DNA of 64,000 bases from Weissella uvarum. GTDB taxonomy: Bacteria; Bacillota; Bacilli; Lactobacillales; Lactobacillaceae. The stretch spans positions 124,001-188,000 of the forward strand of contig NZ_JAFBEO010000002.1 of NCBI RefSeq assembly GCF_016908785.1, read 5' to 3'. The notes below the pieces were generated by a model. That model saw only the letters and a list, made by a program, of their open reading frames with translations, searched no databases and was not told the origin of the DNA. Made by a program: the position numbers and the translations under genes. This document shows, in pieces, positions 44,251 through 53,558 of the stretch (position 1 is its first letter; each line of letters begins with the position of its first letter).

Positions 44251-45711
44251 TTATAAGATAGGTGATAGAAGACGTGAAAACTTTTGCTTAAACTTACGCC
44301 AATTTGATTGACGCTTGAAATAGGCTTCATCGACCTTCGTTGACTTCTTCATATCTTCTTCAAAGAATGCTTCCAATTGTGCAGCAATATCTTCATCATA
44401 CATGAAAGCATTTCCTTCAAAGTTCAAGCTAAATGAACGCATATCCATGTTAGCAGAACCAACAGACGAAATCTTACCATCGACAACGACAACCTTAGCA
44501 TGCAAGAATCCATCGTCATACGTATAAACTTCACCACCAGCATCCAACAATTCCTTAGCGTAATACTCAGTTGCCCGGTAAACGAATGGATGATCTGGCA
44601 CACTTGGAATCATCAAACGCACTTTAACGCCTGACATAGCGGCAACATTTAACATGTCTTGAATACCTTGATCAGGAATAAAGTATGGCGTTTGAATCGT
44701 AATTGAATCATGGGCCGATGCAATTTGACGCATATACCCTTCTTTAATTTGTTGTGTGTCTTGATCGGGACCTGATGTCACAATTTGCATTGCCGTATTT
44801 CCCTTAACATCATCAGCAGCATGCTTAGGGAAGTATTCGTTAGAAAACTTAAGCTTATCATCTCCCTTAGCTGTTGCATTCCAGTCCATAAAGAAACGTT
44901 CTTGCAAAGCTAAAGCAGCATCACCAACAACACGCAAATGCGTATCACGCCAGTTACCAAACTTCTTTGACTTACCAATGTATTCATCACCGACGTTCAA
45001 CCCACCGATGTAACCAATCTTACCATCAATGATGACAATCTTACGGTGCAAACGGAAATTAGCTCGGAATGTAATTGGCCATGGTGTTTGCAAAAAGGCC
45101 ATTTCTTGCCCACCTGCTTCACGGAAACGCTTATACATCTTACGATTACGACCGTGTGAACCAAATTGGTCAAACAAAACGCGGACCTTAACGCCTTCTT
45201 GTGCTTTTTCGGTCAACAAGTCAACCAACTTATTTCCTAAATCATCATCAAAGATTGAGAAGTATTCGACGTTAATCGTACTCTTAGCATTACGAATATC
45301 TTCAAATAGCGCTTCAAATTTTTCACGGCCTTCATTAAATAGACGCACTGAATTTTGTTGCGTCAAGACTGACTCGCCATTATTCAAAAACAAATTCAAG
45401 AAAGTATCTTGTTCATGAATTTGATTACGCTCCTCCTCAGAAAGGTCTTCTAATACCTCACGTTGATTTTCTGCAATTTGATCCATCCCAATGGCATCTT
45501 GGGTTCGCATGTCAAAAATTTTACTATGCGAAATTTTACGACCTAAGAAGGCGTAGATGAAAAAACCAACTACGGGGAATAGAAGTAATACAAGTAACCA
45601 AGCCCAAATTGAAGCGATATCTCGTTTCTCATCAAACACGGTAATGATGGCAGCAATTAAATTCAAAACGAAAACAATTGCAACAATCCAAAATACGATA
45701 CTGCCTGTCAT
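44251..45711 (-). CDS. cls: Cardiolipin synthase
   Basis: Condenses two phosphatidylglycerols to cardiolipin. It has 486 aa. Two N-terminal transmembrane helices (about 5-25 and 34-53) precede two phospholipase D HKD motifs: HRKIVIIDGKIGYIGGLN and HAKVVVVDGKISSVGSANMD. AGGAG lies near the ATG. It is monocistronic with its own terminator. Several paralogues are usual in lactic acid bacteria, so a number is not assigned. Confidence 0.95.
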   Translation of the reverse strand: MTGSIVFWIVAIVFVLNLIAAIITVFDEKRDIASIWAWLLVLLLFPVVGFFIYAFLGRKISHSKIFDMRTQDAIGMDQIAENQREVLEDLSEEERNQIHEQDTFLNLFLNNGESVLTQQNSVRLFNEGREKFEALFEDIRNAKSTINVEYFSIFDDDLGNKLVDLLTEKAQEGVKVRVLFDQFGSHGRNRKMYKRFREAGGQEMAFLQTPWPITFRANFRLHRKIVIIDGKIGYIGGLNVGDEYIGKSKKFGNWRDTHLRVVGDAALALQERFFMDWNATAKGDDKLKFSNEYFPKHAADDVKGNTAMQIVTSGPDQDTQQIKEGYMRQIASAHDSITIQTPYFIPDQGIQDMLNVAAMSGVKVRLMIPSVPDHPFVYRATEYYAKELLDAGGEVYTYDDGFLHAKVVVVDGKISSVGSANMDMRSFSLNFEGNAFMYDEDIAAQLEAFFEEDMKKSTKVDEAYFKRQSNWRKFKQKFSRLLSPIL

Positions 45712-45868
45712 AACAAGCTCCTCTCACTAATTAATTATTTTTTATAATACCATAAAAACGTCTCATATTCTTGGTTATTATTAATTAAATGCAAACAATG
45801 TGTTATTTACATGCAATTTATTATGAGAAAGGATCATCCAACTTAGCCGTCACCTGATGAAGATTTTT

Positions 45869-47203
45869 TCATTTGTCTAGCGCCGCCAAAGCCGCCGCCG
45901 ATAAATAATTAATTGGCTGACTGAAATTTGGTTGGAAGAAGAAGTCAGAATACGCCAATTGATCAATCGTCATTTTGTTTTCAATCGCAAGCGACACAAT
46001 ATTCGCTGACTGCGTCACATCGTGTTTTGAGGCAAATTCAGCTCCGATAATCCGTCGTGAACCTTTCTCCCAAACTAATGACACAGTTACTGGTGTCGTG
46101 GTTAGCATGAAATCAGGTCGGTAGTCTTGTGTAATTGTCACAGCATCAGCATCGATTCCCTTAGCTTTCGCATTATCAATACTGGTCAACCCGGTTGTCC
46201 CAATCGCAAGCTCATATAATTCCACCGCTGAACTTGCTTGTGTCCCTGGATACGCGACCTTAGGGGTTTGAATATTTTTACCAATGAGCATTCCTTGTCG
46301 AATCGCATTCGTCGCCAAAGGAATATAATCATAAGCCTGGGTTGGGTTATAAAAGACAGCACTGGCGTCACCAGCAGCATAAACATCTGGTACTGATGTT
46401 TGCATGTATTGATCCGTCTTAATCGCCCCATTTGGTAAGGTATCTAATTGATTAGCGACTAAATCAGTCTGTGGTCTAAACCCTATCCCCAAGATTGCTA
46501 AATCAGCCTCAAATTCTGCTTTATCCGTCTCAACGCGAATGCCATCTTGTGTTTCTTCAAAGCCCGTAACTTTTTGTTGCATAGCCAAAGTCACACCGTG
46601 TGCTTCATAAGCTGCTTCAACTTGTTGTGATATGGCTGGTGACACATTTTTAGCTAGCACACGCTCTAAAGCGTCAATTAACACCACATCTTTTCCAGCT
46701 AATGAAAGTTGCTCGGCTAACTCTGCTCCAATATAACCTGCACCAATGACTACCACCTTCTGAACAGTTGCAGTTCGCTCTTTAAGTAGCTTTGCATCAT
46801 CCCAAGACTTACTCATTAATACTCGTTCGCTACCAATTCCTGGAATGTTTGGAATGACGGCTTGCGACCCGGTTGTGATGACAATTTTATCAAACCGCTC
46901 GGTTGCCATCTCGTCATTGACTAAATCGTTAATCCGTAACTGCTTTTGTGTTAGATCAGCTTGCACAACCTCATGTTGCATGTGCATCTCAATGCCAGCT
47001 TCTGTCAACGATTCCGGCGTTTCATAAAACATCTTGTCCGGTGAAGATACATGGTCTCCAATCCAAAGGGCAATCCCACACGACAAAAATGAAACTGTTT
47101 GATTTTTTTCGTAGATATGCACCTCTGCATCAGGCATTTCAGCTTTGATCTGTTTCGCAGCAAAAACACCTGCGTGTGTACTACCAATAACTGCAACTTT
47201 CAT
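45869..47203 (-). CDS. FAD-dependent NADH oxidase (CoA-disulfide reductase family)
   Basis: 444 aa flavoenzyme that reoxidises NADH with oxygen, important for LAB redox balance. FAD motif VAVIGSTHAGVFAA at the start; the single redox Cys42 in SFLSCGI is typical of water-forming Nox and NADH peroxidase. NADH motif VVIGAGYIGAELAEQL, FAD motif DVYAAGDASAVF, and the C-terminal dimerisation domain follow. NADH oxidase is likelier than CoA-disulfide reductase, but sequence alone does not decide. Expression probably starts from the AT-rich region at 47204-47260. Confidence 0.9.
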   Translation of the reverse strand: MKVAVIGSTHAGVFAAKQIKAEMPDAEVHIYEKNQTVSFLSCGIALWIGDHVSSPDKMFYETPESLTEAGIEMHMQHEVVQADLTQKQLRINDLVNDEMATERFDKIVITTGSQAVIPNIPGIGSERVLMSKSWDDAKLLKERTATVQKVVVIGAGYIGAELAEQLSLAGKDVVLIDALERVLAKNVSPAISQQVEAAYEAHGVTLAMQQKVTGFEETQDGIRVETDKAEFEADLAILGIGFRPQTDLVANQLDTLPNGAIKTDQYMQTSVPDVYAAGDASAVFYNPTQAYDYIPLATNAIRQGMLIGKNIQTPKVAYPGTQASSAVELYELAIGTTGLTSIDNAKAKGIDADAVTITQDYRPDFMLTTTPVTVSLVWEKGSRRIIGAEFASKHDVTQSANIVSLAIENKMTIDQLAYSDFFFQPNFSQPINYLSAAALAALDK

Positions 47204-47558
47204 GTTCTCTCTCCTTATATTTCGGTTTGTGATTTTTTGAACTTACTTACTATAACACAGAAACTAAGAATTGAACAGTTTTCCCTTTGTGTTCAAAGAA
47301 AAAACGGGATTACAGATTTTTGAAATTCTTAGTAAATATATTTAAATTAATTTTGAAATGAACGTAATCATGCTCATTGCTTTTTATTGATTGTGAATGA
47401 TTTGTTTTCCACGATATTTTGGTACCTTAATGGCTAGGGTGACCTATTTTTTTGATAGGTATCACAACAAATAAAATATCAATTGCATTATATTGACATA
47501 TTGTTTAAAATAAAAAAGTCAATATATTTTTAATCACTAAGCTTAGAGGAGTTTTCAC
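47204..47558. other. Divergent intergenic region nox / small secreted gene
   Basis: 355 nt, very AT-rich. For the rightward gene TTGCAT (47484-47489) and TAAAAT (about 47507-47512) are 17 nt apart. Two dyads stand out: GTGACCTAT...ATAGGTATCAC at about 47439-47464 around a run of T, and TATATTGAC-N20-GTCAATATA (47489-47497 and 47518-47526), which brackets the -10. They may be operators. No gene or known RNA was seen. Confidence 0.45.
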
Positions 47559-47837
47559 ATGAATTCGAAAAAAAACGCCCAACTTATGTTACTTACCTTA
47601 CTAGCATCGATTGGTTTTGGTACAAGTATCGATTTAATCCAGCCAACCCAAATTGACGCCGCCAAAAAAGTAAAAACGCAAAAGAAAGCTAAAAAGCTTA
47701 AAATCGTTGGTAATAAGCGGACCAAAATTTATCACATGCCTTACCAACGCCATTACAACATTTCACCTAAGAATCGCATCTACTTTTCTTCACAGAAACA
47801 AGCCAAAAAAATGGGCTACCGTATGTCAAAGCAATAG
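47559..47837 (+). CDS. Small secreted basic protein with Ada-like fold remnant
   Basis: 92 aa. Lys-rich start, then hydrophobic LMLLTLLASIGFGTS and a likely signal-peptidase site near IDAA-K (about residue 35). The rest is very basic (KKVKTQKKAKKLKIVGNKRT). The C-terminus, KIYHMPYQRHYN then IYFSSQKQAKKMGYRMSKQ, resembles the small domain found at the end of secreted LAB nucleases and competence-type proteins (pattern KIYH-x-P...F-x-S-x-x-A-x-x-x-GYR). The two Cys of metal-binding versions are Tyr/Ser-like here. GAGGAG precedes the ATG. Function unknown. Confidence 0.7.
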   Translation: MNSKKNAQLMLLTLLASIGFGTSIDLIQPTQIDAAKKVKTQKKAKKLKIVGNKRTKIYHMPYQRHYNISPKNRIYFSSQKQAKKMGYRMSKQ

Positions 47838-47838
47838 C

Positions 47839-47879
47839 AAAAAAGCGCTAACTGGATACACCAGTTAGCGCTTTTTTTA
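47839..47879. terminator. Bidirectional terminator between the secreted gene and gluconate kinase
   Basis: AGCGCTAACTGG/CCAGTTAGCGCT around ATACA, with six A before and seven T after. Confidence 0.9.
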
Positions 47880-47885
47880 TAGTGA

Positions 47886-49415
47886 CTAGTCAACAAACTT
47901 ACGTTGGTAATCAGCAATATTTTCATATTCAGTTTGCAATTGACGTGACAAACGAATAAAGATTGGTGATAATGCACGGTACACTTCAAAGTTTTCAGGA
48001 TTTGGTTCATAATCGTTTGATTCACCGATCATGTCCCCAATCACATCCAAACTATCAACCATCCCCAAAGCCTTTTGTGCCATTACAGTCGCAGCCAAAG
48101 CACCTGATTCAAAGGCCTTTGGTACTGTAACTGTTTGTTCAAAGATGTCAGCCATCATTTGACGCCACAATGGTGAACGGGCAAAGCCACCCGTCGCTTG
48201 AATTGATTTCAAACTACCAGCCACTTCTTCAAGGGCTAGTGACACCATGTAGATGTTAAAGACAACCCCTTCCATCACGGCGCGCACCATGTGAGCACGG
48301 GTATGCTTATACGTAAGCCCAAAGAATGAACCCTTGGCATTCGCATCCCAGATTGGAGCACGTTCGCCACCTAAGTATGGATGGAACAACAATCCGTCCG
48401 CACCGGCTGGTACATGACTCGCAATTTCAGTAATCAAATCATATGAATCCATGTCCATCAAATCGGCCGTAGACTTTTCCGCGTCAAACATATTATCACG
48501 GGCCCAACGCAAAACATCTCCACCACTATTGACAGGTCCACCAACAACCCAGTGATCCTTATCCAAAGCATACGTAAAGGTACGACCCTTTGGATCAATC
48601 TTAGGTGCATCAGTTACGACACGAATCGCACCTGAAGTACCAATTGTTACAGCCGCAACCCCTGGTTGAACCGCATTTACACCCAAGTTTGATAATGGAC
48701 CATCCCCGGCACCATAAACAAAAGCAGTATCAGGATCCAAGCCCATCAACTCAGCCAATTGTGGATCAAGGCCACGTTCAATCGTGTATGGGTCAACTGG
48801 CTCTGGTAACTGTTCCTTTTGTAAACCAGTTACTTCTAAGGCTTGTTCATCCCAATCTAAATTAAAGATATTGAACAATCCTGTTCCAGAAGCAATTGAA
48901 ATATCCATCCGGTTAGCATTAAACAAACGGTGGAACAAGTATTCTTTAATTCCAAGATAATGAGCTGCTTGATTATAAATATCAGGCTTTTCATTCTTTA
49001 ACCACAACACTTTTGAAAGTGGTGCCATTGGATGAATTGGCGTTCCAGTCTTTGAATAAATTTCTTGACCAAGACCAGTTGAACGTAATTCTTCAGTATA
49101 TTTAACCGCACGATTGTCCGCCCAAGTAATCACACGCGTGAGTGGTTGCCAGTCTTTATCAAATGCAATCAGTGAGTGCATTGCTGAACTAAATGAAACA
49201 CCCAAAATTTTACCATCAGTTGCTTCTTGAGAAACAATGCTGACTGCTTCAACAAAGGCACGCCAAATCTCTTCTAGATCTTCTTCGGCCATGTCTGGTT
49301 CATCACGATACAATGTGTAACCCTTATTTGCATTGGCAATTACATGCCCTTCAGTATCAAACAAAACGGCTTTGGTTGAAGTCGTTCCTAAGTCAACACC
49401 AATTAGATAATCCAT
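47886..49415 (-). CDS. gntK: FGGY-family carbohydrate kinase, probable gluconokinase
   Basis: Would phosphorylate gluconate to 6-phosphogluconate, feeding the phosphoketolase pathway of heterofermentative LAB. It has 509 aa. DYLIGVDLGTTSTKAVLFD is the phosphate-1 motif, GDGPLSNLGVNAV and GTSGAIRVV lie in the middle, and LFHPYLGGERAPIWDANAKG and QATGGFARSPLWRQMMAD are FGGY signatures. The start at 49413-49415 has AGGAG 7 nt upstream. No gluconate permease is adjacent. Xylulokinase-like specificity is less likely but not excluded. Confidence 0.82.
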   Translation of the reverse strand: MDYLIGVDLGTTSTKAVLFDTEGHVIANANKGYTLYRDEPDMAEEDLEEIWRAFVEAVSIVSQEATDGKILGVSFSSAMHSLIAFDKDWQPLTRVITWADNRAVKYTEELRSTGLGQEIYSKTGTPIHPMAPLSKVLWLKNEKPDIYNQAAHYLGIKEYLFHRLFNANRMDISIASGTGLFNIFNLDWDEQALEVTGLQKEQLPEPVDPYTIERGLDPQLAELMGLDPDTAFVYGAGDGPLSNLGVNAVQPGVAAVTIGTSGAIRVVTDAPKIDPKGRTFTYALDKDHWVVGGPVNSGGDVLRWARDNMFDAEKSTADLMDMDSYDLITEIASHVPAGADGLLFHPYLGGERAPIWDANAKGSFFGLTYKHTRAHMVRAVMEGVVFNIYMVSLALEEVAGSLKSIQATGGFARSPLWRQMMADIFEQTVTVPKAFESGALAATVMAQKALGMVDSLDVIGDMIGESNDYEPNPENFEVYRALSPIFIRLSRQLQTEYENIADYQRKFVD

Positions 49416-49596
49416 GTTCATTCTCCTATCGGATCAAATTCAATTTTAAAATAAATATCACATGACCATTCTATGCCAAAACTCTTTTTTTGAAAACCCT
49501 ATCATTGTGAATAATTAAGCAATTTAATCGTTTAACCACTTTTTAATAAATAATTACTACAACTTAACAGTTTGTTCAGCATTGCGCTAAATTATT

Positions 49597-50577
49597 TCAA
49601 AAAGCTCGGTCCTTTTCTGGTGCTTGTGGTTCTTCATTTTCAGGATGGTACACTGCACGCTGATCTAACGCCCATTGTCGCGATGAAAATTCACCAGGTT
49701 GCGTTTGCTCTAAAGCATGATCGAAGGTCTGAATATTCGCATCTAACTCATCTAATTGGTGCAAAATATTCGCCTCTTTAATCATTGGTCGCACGGGTGA
49801 TCCGTACTCTAATTGACCATGATGCGCTAAGACAGTATGCCGTAACACAAGCATATCTTCAGAATTTAAATCAAGTTTTAGTTCATGGGCCGCTAAAACA
49901 ATTTGTTCATCAATTAACGTGATATGACCAATCAAATTACCAACAGTTGTATATTTTGTTGCAACTGGACCTGAAAGTTCTAAGACCTTACCTAAATCAT
50001 GGAGTAGAGCCCCTGCGTAGAGTAAGCTTCCATTAATATTGTCATACTGCTGTACAACTGCTTGGGCCAAATGTGCTATTGAAAGAGAATGATAGGCTAA
50101 CCCACCCTTGAAATTATGATGCACTGATTTAGCGGCTGGATACGTGAAAAATTCATCATGAAATTTATTCAATAAGTAACGCACAACTCGTTGCCAAGTA
50201 GCATTGGTGATTTGAAAAACTAATTGACTGACTTCCTCTTCCATATCTTCACGTTTGATGGGAGCCGCTTGCATGAAATCACTTGCATCCGTTGGCTCGC
50301 CAGCTTGCGTCGCGCGCATATCTAAAATACGTAATTGCGGATGATCTTGGTAAGACTGCCGAATGGCTGTGATATGGATTACCTGTCCGGCACTAAATTG
50401 TGTCGCTTCAGCTTCATCAGCATCCCACTTCATACCTTTGATTTCCATTGAACGATCCGCTACGACCATTGCTAAGTAGGGCTTGCCTTGCTGTGTTCGT
50501 CTTAAATCAAGTTCTTTCAATAGCACATTTGCTTCAAATTGTTCTTCTAGTTGATAATCTTTTAATAATTTTGTCAT
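49597..50577 (-). CDS. 3'-5' exoribonuclease YhaM-like (OB fold plus HD domain)
   Basis: 326 aa. An OB-fold nucleic-acid-binding domain (about 10-100) is followed by an HD phosphohydrolase domain: HHNFKGGLAYHSLSIAHLA, LLYAGALLHDLGKVLEL with the HD pair, and LVLRHTVLAHHGQLEYGSP. This domain pair is characteristic of YhaM/CBF1, a Mn-dependent exonuclease. The polar tail (ENEEPQAPEKDR) is not conserved. It stands alone. Confidence 0.9.
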   Translation of the reverse strand: MTKLLKDYQLEEQFEANVLLKELDLRRTQQGKPYLAMVVADRSMEIKGMKWDADEAEATQFSAGQVIHITAIRQSYQDHPQLRILDMRATQAGEPTDASDFMQAAPIKREDMEEEVSQLVFQITNATWQRVVRYLLNKFHDEFFTYPAAKSVHHNFKGGLAYHSLSIAHLAQAVVQQYDNINGSLLYAGALLHDLGKVLELSGPVATKYTTVGNLIGHITLIDEQIVLAAHELKLDLNSEDMLVLRHTVLAHHGQLEYGSPVRPMIKEANILHQLDELDANIQTFDHALEQTQPGEFSSRQWALDQRAVYHPENEEPQAPEKDRAF

Positions 50578-50683
50578 CGCACCAACCGTCCTTACATTGA
50601 CTTTTTTAGTATAATCGCTGTTGTTACAGCTATCTTAACATTTTCTCTGTGCCGTTTGTGGGTCTAACCGAAGTTGATTGTAC

Positions 50684-50716
50684 AAAAAAAGGAAAGCCGA
50701 AGGGCTTTCCTTTTTC
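50684..50716 (-). terminator. Terminator after the CsbD gene
   Basis: GGAAAGCCGAAGGGCTTTCC with A tract before and T tract after; on the minus strand it follows the csbD stop. Confidence 0.85.
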
Positions 50717-50727
50717 TTAAATTACAA

Positions 50728-50964
50728 TTAGTTTAGCTTATCTTTAGCATTGTCTACAGCATCGCTAGCTGCATCCTTAGCGTTATTAAAAGCATCACCA
50801 GCAGCATCCTTAGCGTTACCGAATGCTTCCTTGGCCTTGCCCATCAAACCTTCAGCTTTACCTTCAGCTTCAGTTTGCTTGTCGCCAGTTACGCTTCCCA
50901 TAACTTCCTTAGCCTTACCTGAAACTTGGTCCATAGCACCCTTAGCTTGATCTTCTAATGACAT
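50728..50964 (-). CDS. CsbD family stress protein
   Basis: 78 aa, hydrophilic and without Cys or Trp. The CsbD core is SLEDQAKGAMDQVSGKAKE, followed by VMGSVTGDKQTEAEGKAEG. The second half consists of amphipathic 7- and 11-residue repeats (GNAKDAAGDAF, NNAKDAASDAV, DNAKDKLN) reminiscent of LEA desiccation proteins. The start at 50962-50964 has GGAGGG 7-8 nt upstream. In Bacillus CsbD is a general-stress protein; the function is unknown. Confidence 0.92.
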   Translation of the reverse strand: MSLEDQAKGAMDQVSGKAKEVMGSVTGDKQTEAEGKAEGLMGKAKEAFGNAKDAAGDAFNNAKDAASDAVDNAKDKLN

Positions 50965-51073
50965 ATTGTGTCCCTCCAAAAAAGTTAGTTGTTACAGCAA
51001 TTATTATAACATGATGCATGTATTATGCAAAGTTTAATAAAAGTGCTGAAATTCCATCTACACTAGCCTTTGC

Positions 51074-51412
51074 TTATTCATACAAATCAGCGATTGGCTT
51101 AGTAAGTGCATTGTTGATTTGCATCAACAATTGGTTCATTGCTTGTTCTGTTTCCATCAATTGCTTGATGACATCATATTCTTCAACTTCTTGCGCAACT
51201 GATTGCCAAGCTTGAATTTGATCCTCAGTTGGTTCTTCACCATTTTGCATGGCTTGGTTGATGTTCACTTGGGTTTGTTGGAAACGATTAAAAACTTCAT
51301 TAGCCTTTTCGTCTGCACGAACTGCCTTTAATGCTTCCGCCAAATTCTTATATTGAGGCGTCTCCTCTAAGTCCTTTGCAGCTGCATTGATATTATCAAA
51401 AATATTAACCAT
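51074..51412 (-). CDS. YlbF/YmcA (DUF964) family protein
   Basis: 112 aa, all-helical and acidic: NIFDNINAAAKDLEETPQY, LKAVRADEKANEVFNRFQQTQ, EVEEYDVIKQLMETEQAMNQL, ending IADLYE. It resembles the YheA/YmcA branch. In Bacillus the YlbF-YmcA-YaaT complex modulates RNase Y and development, but YheA-like members are uncharacterised. It lies upstream of csbD, with about 110 nt between. Confidence 0.88.
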   Translation of the reverse strand: MVNIFDNINAAAKDLEETPQYKNLAEALKAVRADEKANEVFNRFQQTQVNINQAMQNGEEPTEDQIQAWQSVAQEVEEYDVIKQLMETEQAMNQLLMQINNALTKPIADLYE

Positions 51413-51465
51413 ATTCTAATCCCCTTTCTGGTGTATGTGTCCATTATGGCATATCGATATTGCTT

Positions 51466-53544
51466 TTAAAAGCCTCCGGCAATATCTGACCAAACTTTAT
51501 GAACCCCACGATTAAAGCCTTGTAAGGTCTTCTGAGCCCCTTCTTGAAGTTGCTTTTTCAGGCTATCCGTATTACCACTATCCGAGTCATCTTCACTACT
51601 CTGCTCGCTGGTTTGCTTATCGGAAAGCTTGTCACGAACACTTTCAACCCCGAAGGCAGTATGCTTTGTATTTGGAAGCACTTGCTCTAAGGTTTGTTTC
51701 ATCAATGGTCCGGCTGTCTGAGCCAAATAAATTGGCAAAGTATGCTCAGCATCTGTTTTATCATAACCAACCCAAGTCGTGACAACCACATCAGGTGTAT
51801 AAGCGATCGCCCACGAATCGGTCGCGTTATTAGCTGATCCTTCCTTACCAGAAACTTCAGTGGTTCCAGTCTTTCCAGCAACGGTGTACCCAGATGGTTG
51901 CGCTGGCTCCCCAGTTCCATTGGTATAAACACCTAATAGCATCTGGGTCATATCTTTGGCCACCGTTGGACTCCATAGACGAGTTTGCTTTGGTTTAGCA
52001 TCGACAACTGTCTTACCAGTGGCGTCCACAATCTTAGTAATGAAGTGACCATCACTCATTTTTCCATCATTAGCAAAACTTGTATAAGCTTGCGTCATTT
52101 GTAATGGGGAAACCCCCTTCTTCATACCACCAATTCCAAGTGACAAATTATTGTCAGACTTTTCAACTGGCAAACCAGCCTTCTTGGCACTATTGAATCC
52201 TACACGAGTGCCAATTTGGTCTAATACCCAAACCGCTGGGATATTGTATGAATTTTCAATGGCTTTATACATTGGCACATCGCCACTTGTATAATTCAAG
52301 GCATTATGTGGTTCATAATGATCAGTACCAAAACTTGTTACCTGGTTTTTCAACATCGAATCATATGAAAAGCCTCGCGATAGCGCCGGACCATAATCAA
52401 CAATCGGCTTAATCGTTGAACCAGGTGAGCGATACATTTGAGTCGCTCGGTTAAAGCCACGGAAAACGTGCTCACCACGACCACCTTCAACCGCACGAAC
52501 ACCACCAGTACGTGCATCCATCACCAGAGTCGCTGCTTGAGAATCGCCACCAACTGGATTCAAATTAGGGTCAGCAAAATTATTTTGAACATTTTGCTGA
52601 TCTTCCTGATCAAGACTGGTATAAATCTTATACCCATCATTCAGCAACTTGCTTTCCTTAATATGATACTTCCCAGTGGCTTCATTAATCACCGCATCGA
52701 AATATGATGGATAACGGTAATTGTTATTCTGAATTTCATGATTACTTGCCCCCAATGGTGCTTGAGAAGCTTGGTCCGCTTGTTGTTGTGACAACTTTTT
52801 ATCGTTAACCATATTTTGCAAAACTTGGTTACGGCGATTCATTGCATTTTCTTTTTGCGAAATTGGATCATAACCACTTGGTGATTGAAGCATACCTGCT
52901 AACATAGCTCCTTGATCCACCGTCAAATCCTTAGCATCTACACCAAAATACTTTTTCGCAGCATCCTGGACCCCCCAGGCTCCACGGCCGAAATATGCAT
53001 TATTCATGTACATCGTAATGATGTCATTTTTCGTGTACTCTTTTTCAACCTGGATTGACAAGAATAATTCTTTCACTTTACGCGTAATTGTTTGATCCTG
53101 CGTTAAGAAGGCATTCTTAACCAATTGCTGTGTAATTGTCGAACCACCAGCGGAAGCATTACGTCCAGTTAAACGGTAAAAGATTGTCGTTAACGCACCG
53201 CGTAACGTACCTTTAAATGAGAAACCATACTCATGATAAAAATTCCGATCTTCCGTCGCAATGATTGCATTTTTAACATTTGGTGAAATTTGATTATATT
53301 TCACGTAGGTTCCTTTTTCTCCGGCAATTGCCCCCGCTTTATGGCCTTTGCGATCATAAATCGTAGTTGAGTCTTGTAATCGCGCCTTCAAATCACTAAC
53401 GTCGGTTGTTTTGGCGTTAAAAGTCCCTAGAACACTAATGACAAAAAAGAGTGTCAAAAATATTACGATTAACCAACGTGTGATTTGATAACGCTCCCAA
53501 ACCGGTTTGATGCGTTCACACATTTTTTGTAGCCAATTTTTCAT
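51466..53544 (-). CDS. Class A penicillin-binding protein (PBP1A family)
   Basis: Bifunctional peptidoglycan glycosyltransferase and transpeptidase, 692 aa. A cytoplasmic tail and one transmembrane helix (about 25-45) are followed by the GT51 domain with ATEDRNFYHEYGFSFKG and GGSTITQQLVKNAFL. The transpeptidase domain has SPGSTIKP near residue 375 (Ser nucleophile), SYN in ENSYNIPAVWV, and KTGTTEVSG. The Ser/Asp-rich C-terminal tail is probably disordered. It starts 14 nt after argR, likely cotranscribed with it. Confidence 0.96.
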   Translation of the reverse strand: MKNWLQKMCERIKPVWERYQITRWLIVIFLTLFFVISVLGTFNAKTTDVSDLKARLQDSTTIYDRKGHKAGAIAGEKGTYVKYNQISPNVKNAIIATEDRNFYHEYGFSFKGTLRGALTTIFYRLTGRNASAGGSTITQQLVKNAFLTQDQTITRKVKELFLSIQVEKEYTKNDIITMYMNNAYFGRGAWGVQDAAKKYFGVDAKDLTVDQGAMLAGMLQSPSGYDPISQKENAMNRRNQVLQNMVNDKKLSQQQADQASQAPLGASNHEIQNNNYRYPSYFDAVINEATGKYHIKESKLLNDGYKIYTSLDQEDQQNVQNNFADPNLNPVGGDSQAATLVMDARTGGVRAVEGGRGEHVFRGFNRATQMYRSPGSTIKPIVDYGPALSRGFSYDSMLKNQVTSFGTDHYEPHNALNYTSGDVPMYKAIENSYNIPAVWVLDQIGTRVGFNSAKKAGLPVEKSDNNLSLGIGGMKKGVSPLQMTQAYTSFANDGKMSDGHFITKIVDATGKTVVDAKPKQTRLWSPTVAKDMTQMLLGVYTNGTGEPAQPSGYTVAGKTGTTEVSGKEGSANNATDSWAIAYTPDVVVTTWVGYDKTDAEHTLPIYLAQTAGPLMKQTLEQVLPNTKHTAFGVESVRDKLSDKQTSEQSSEDDSDSGNTDSLKKQLQEGAQKTLQGFNRGVHKVWSDIAGGF

Positions 53545-53558
53545 TATTTATCCGCCTT

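Noticed and set aside
50750-50860. Direct repeats suggesting a mobile or regulatory element in the CsbD gene
   Set aside because: They encode the in-frame amphipathic NAKDAA repeats of the protein.
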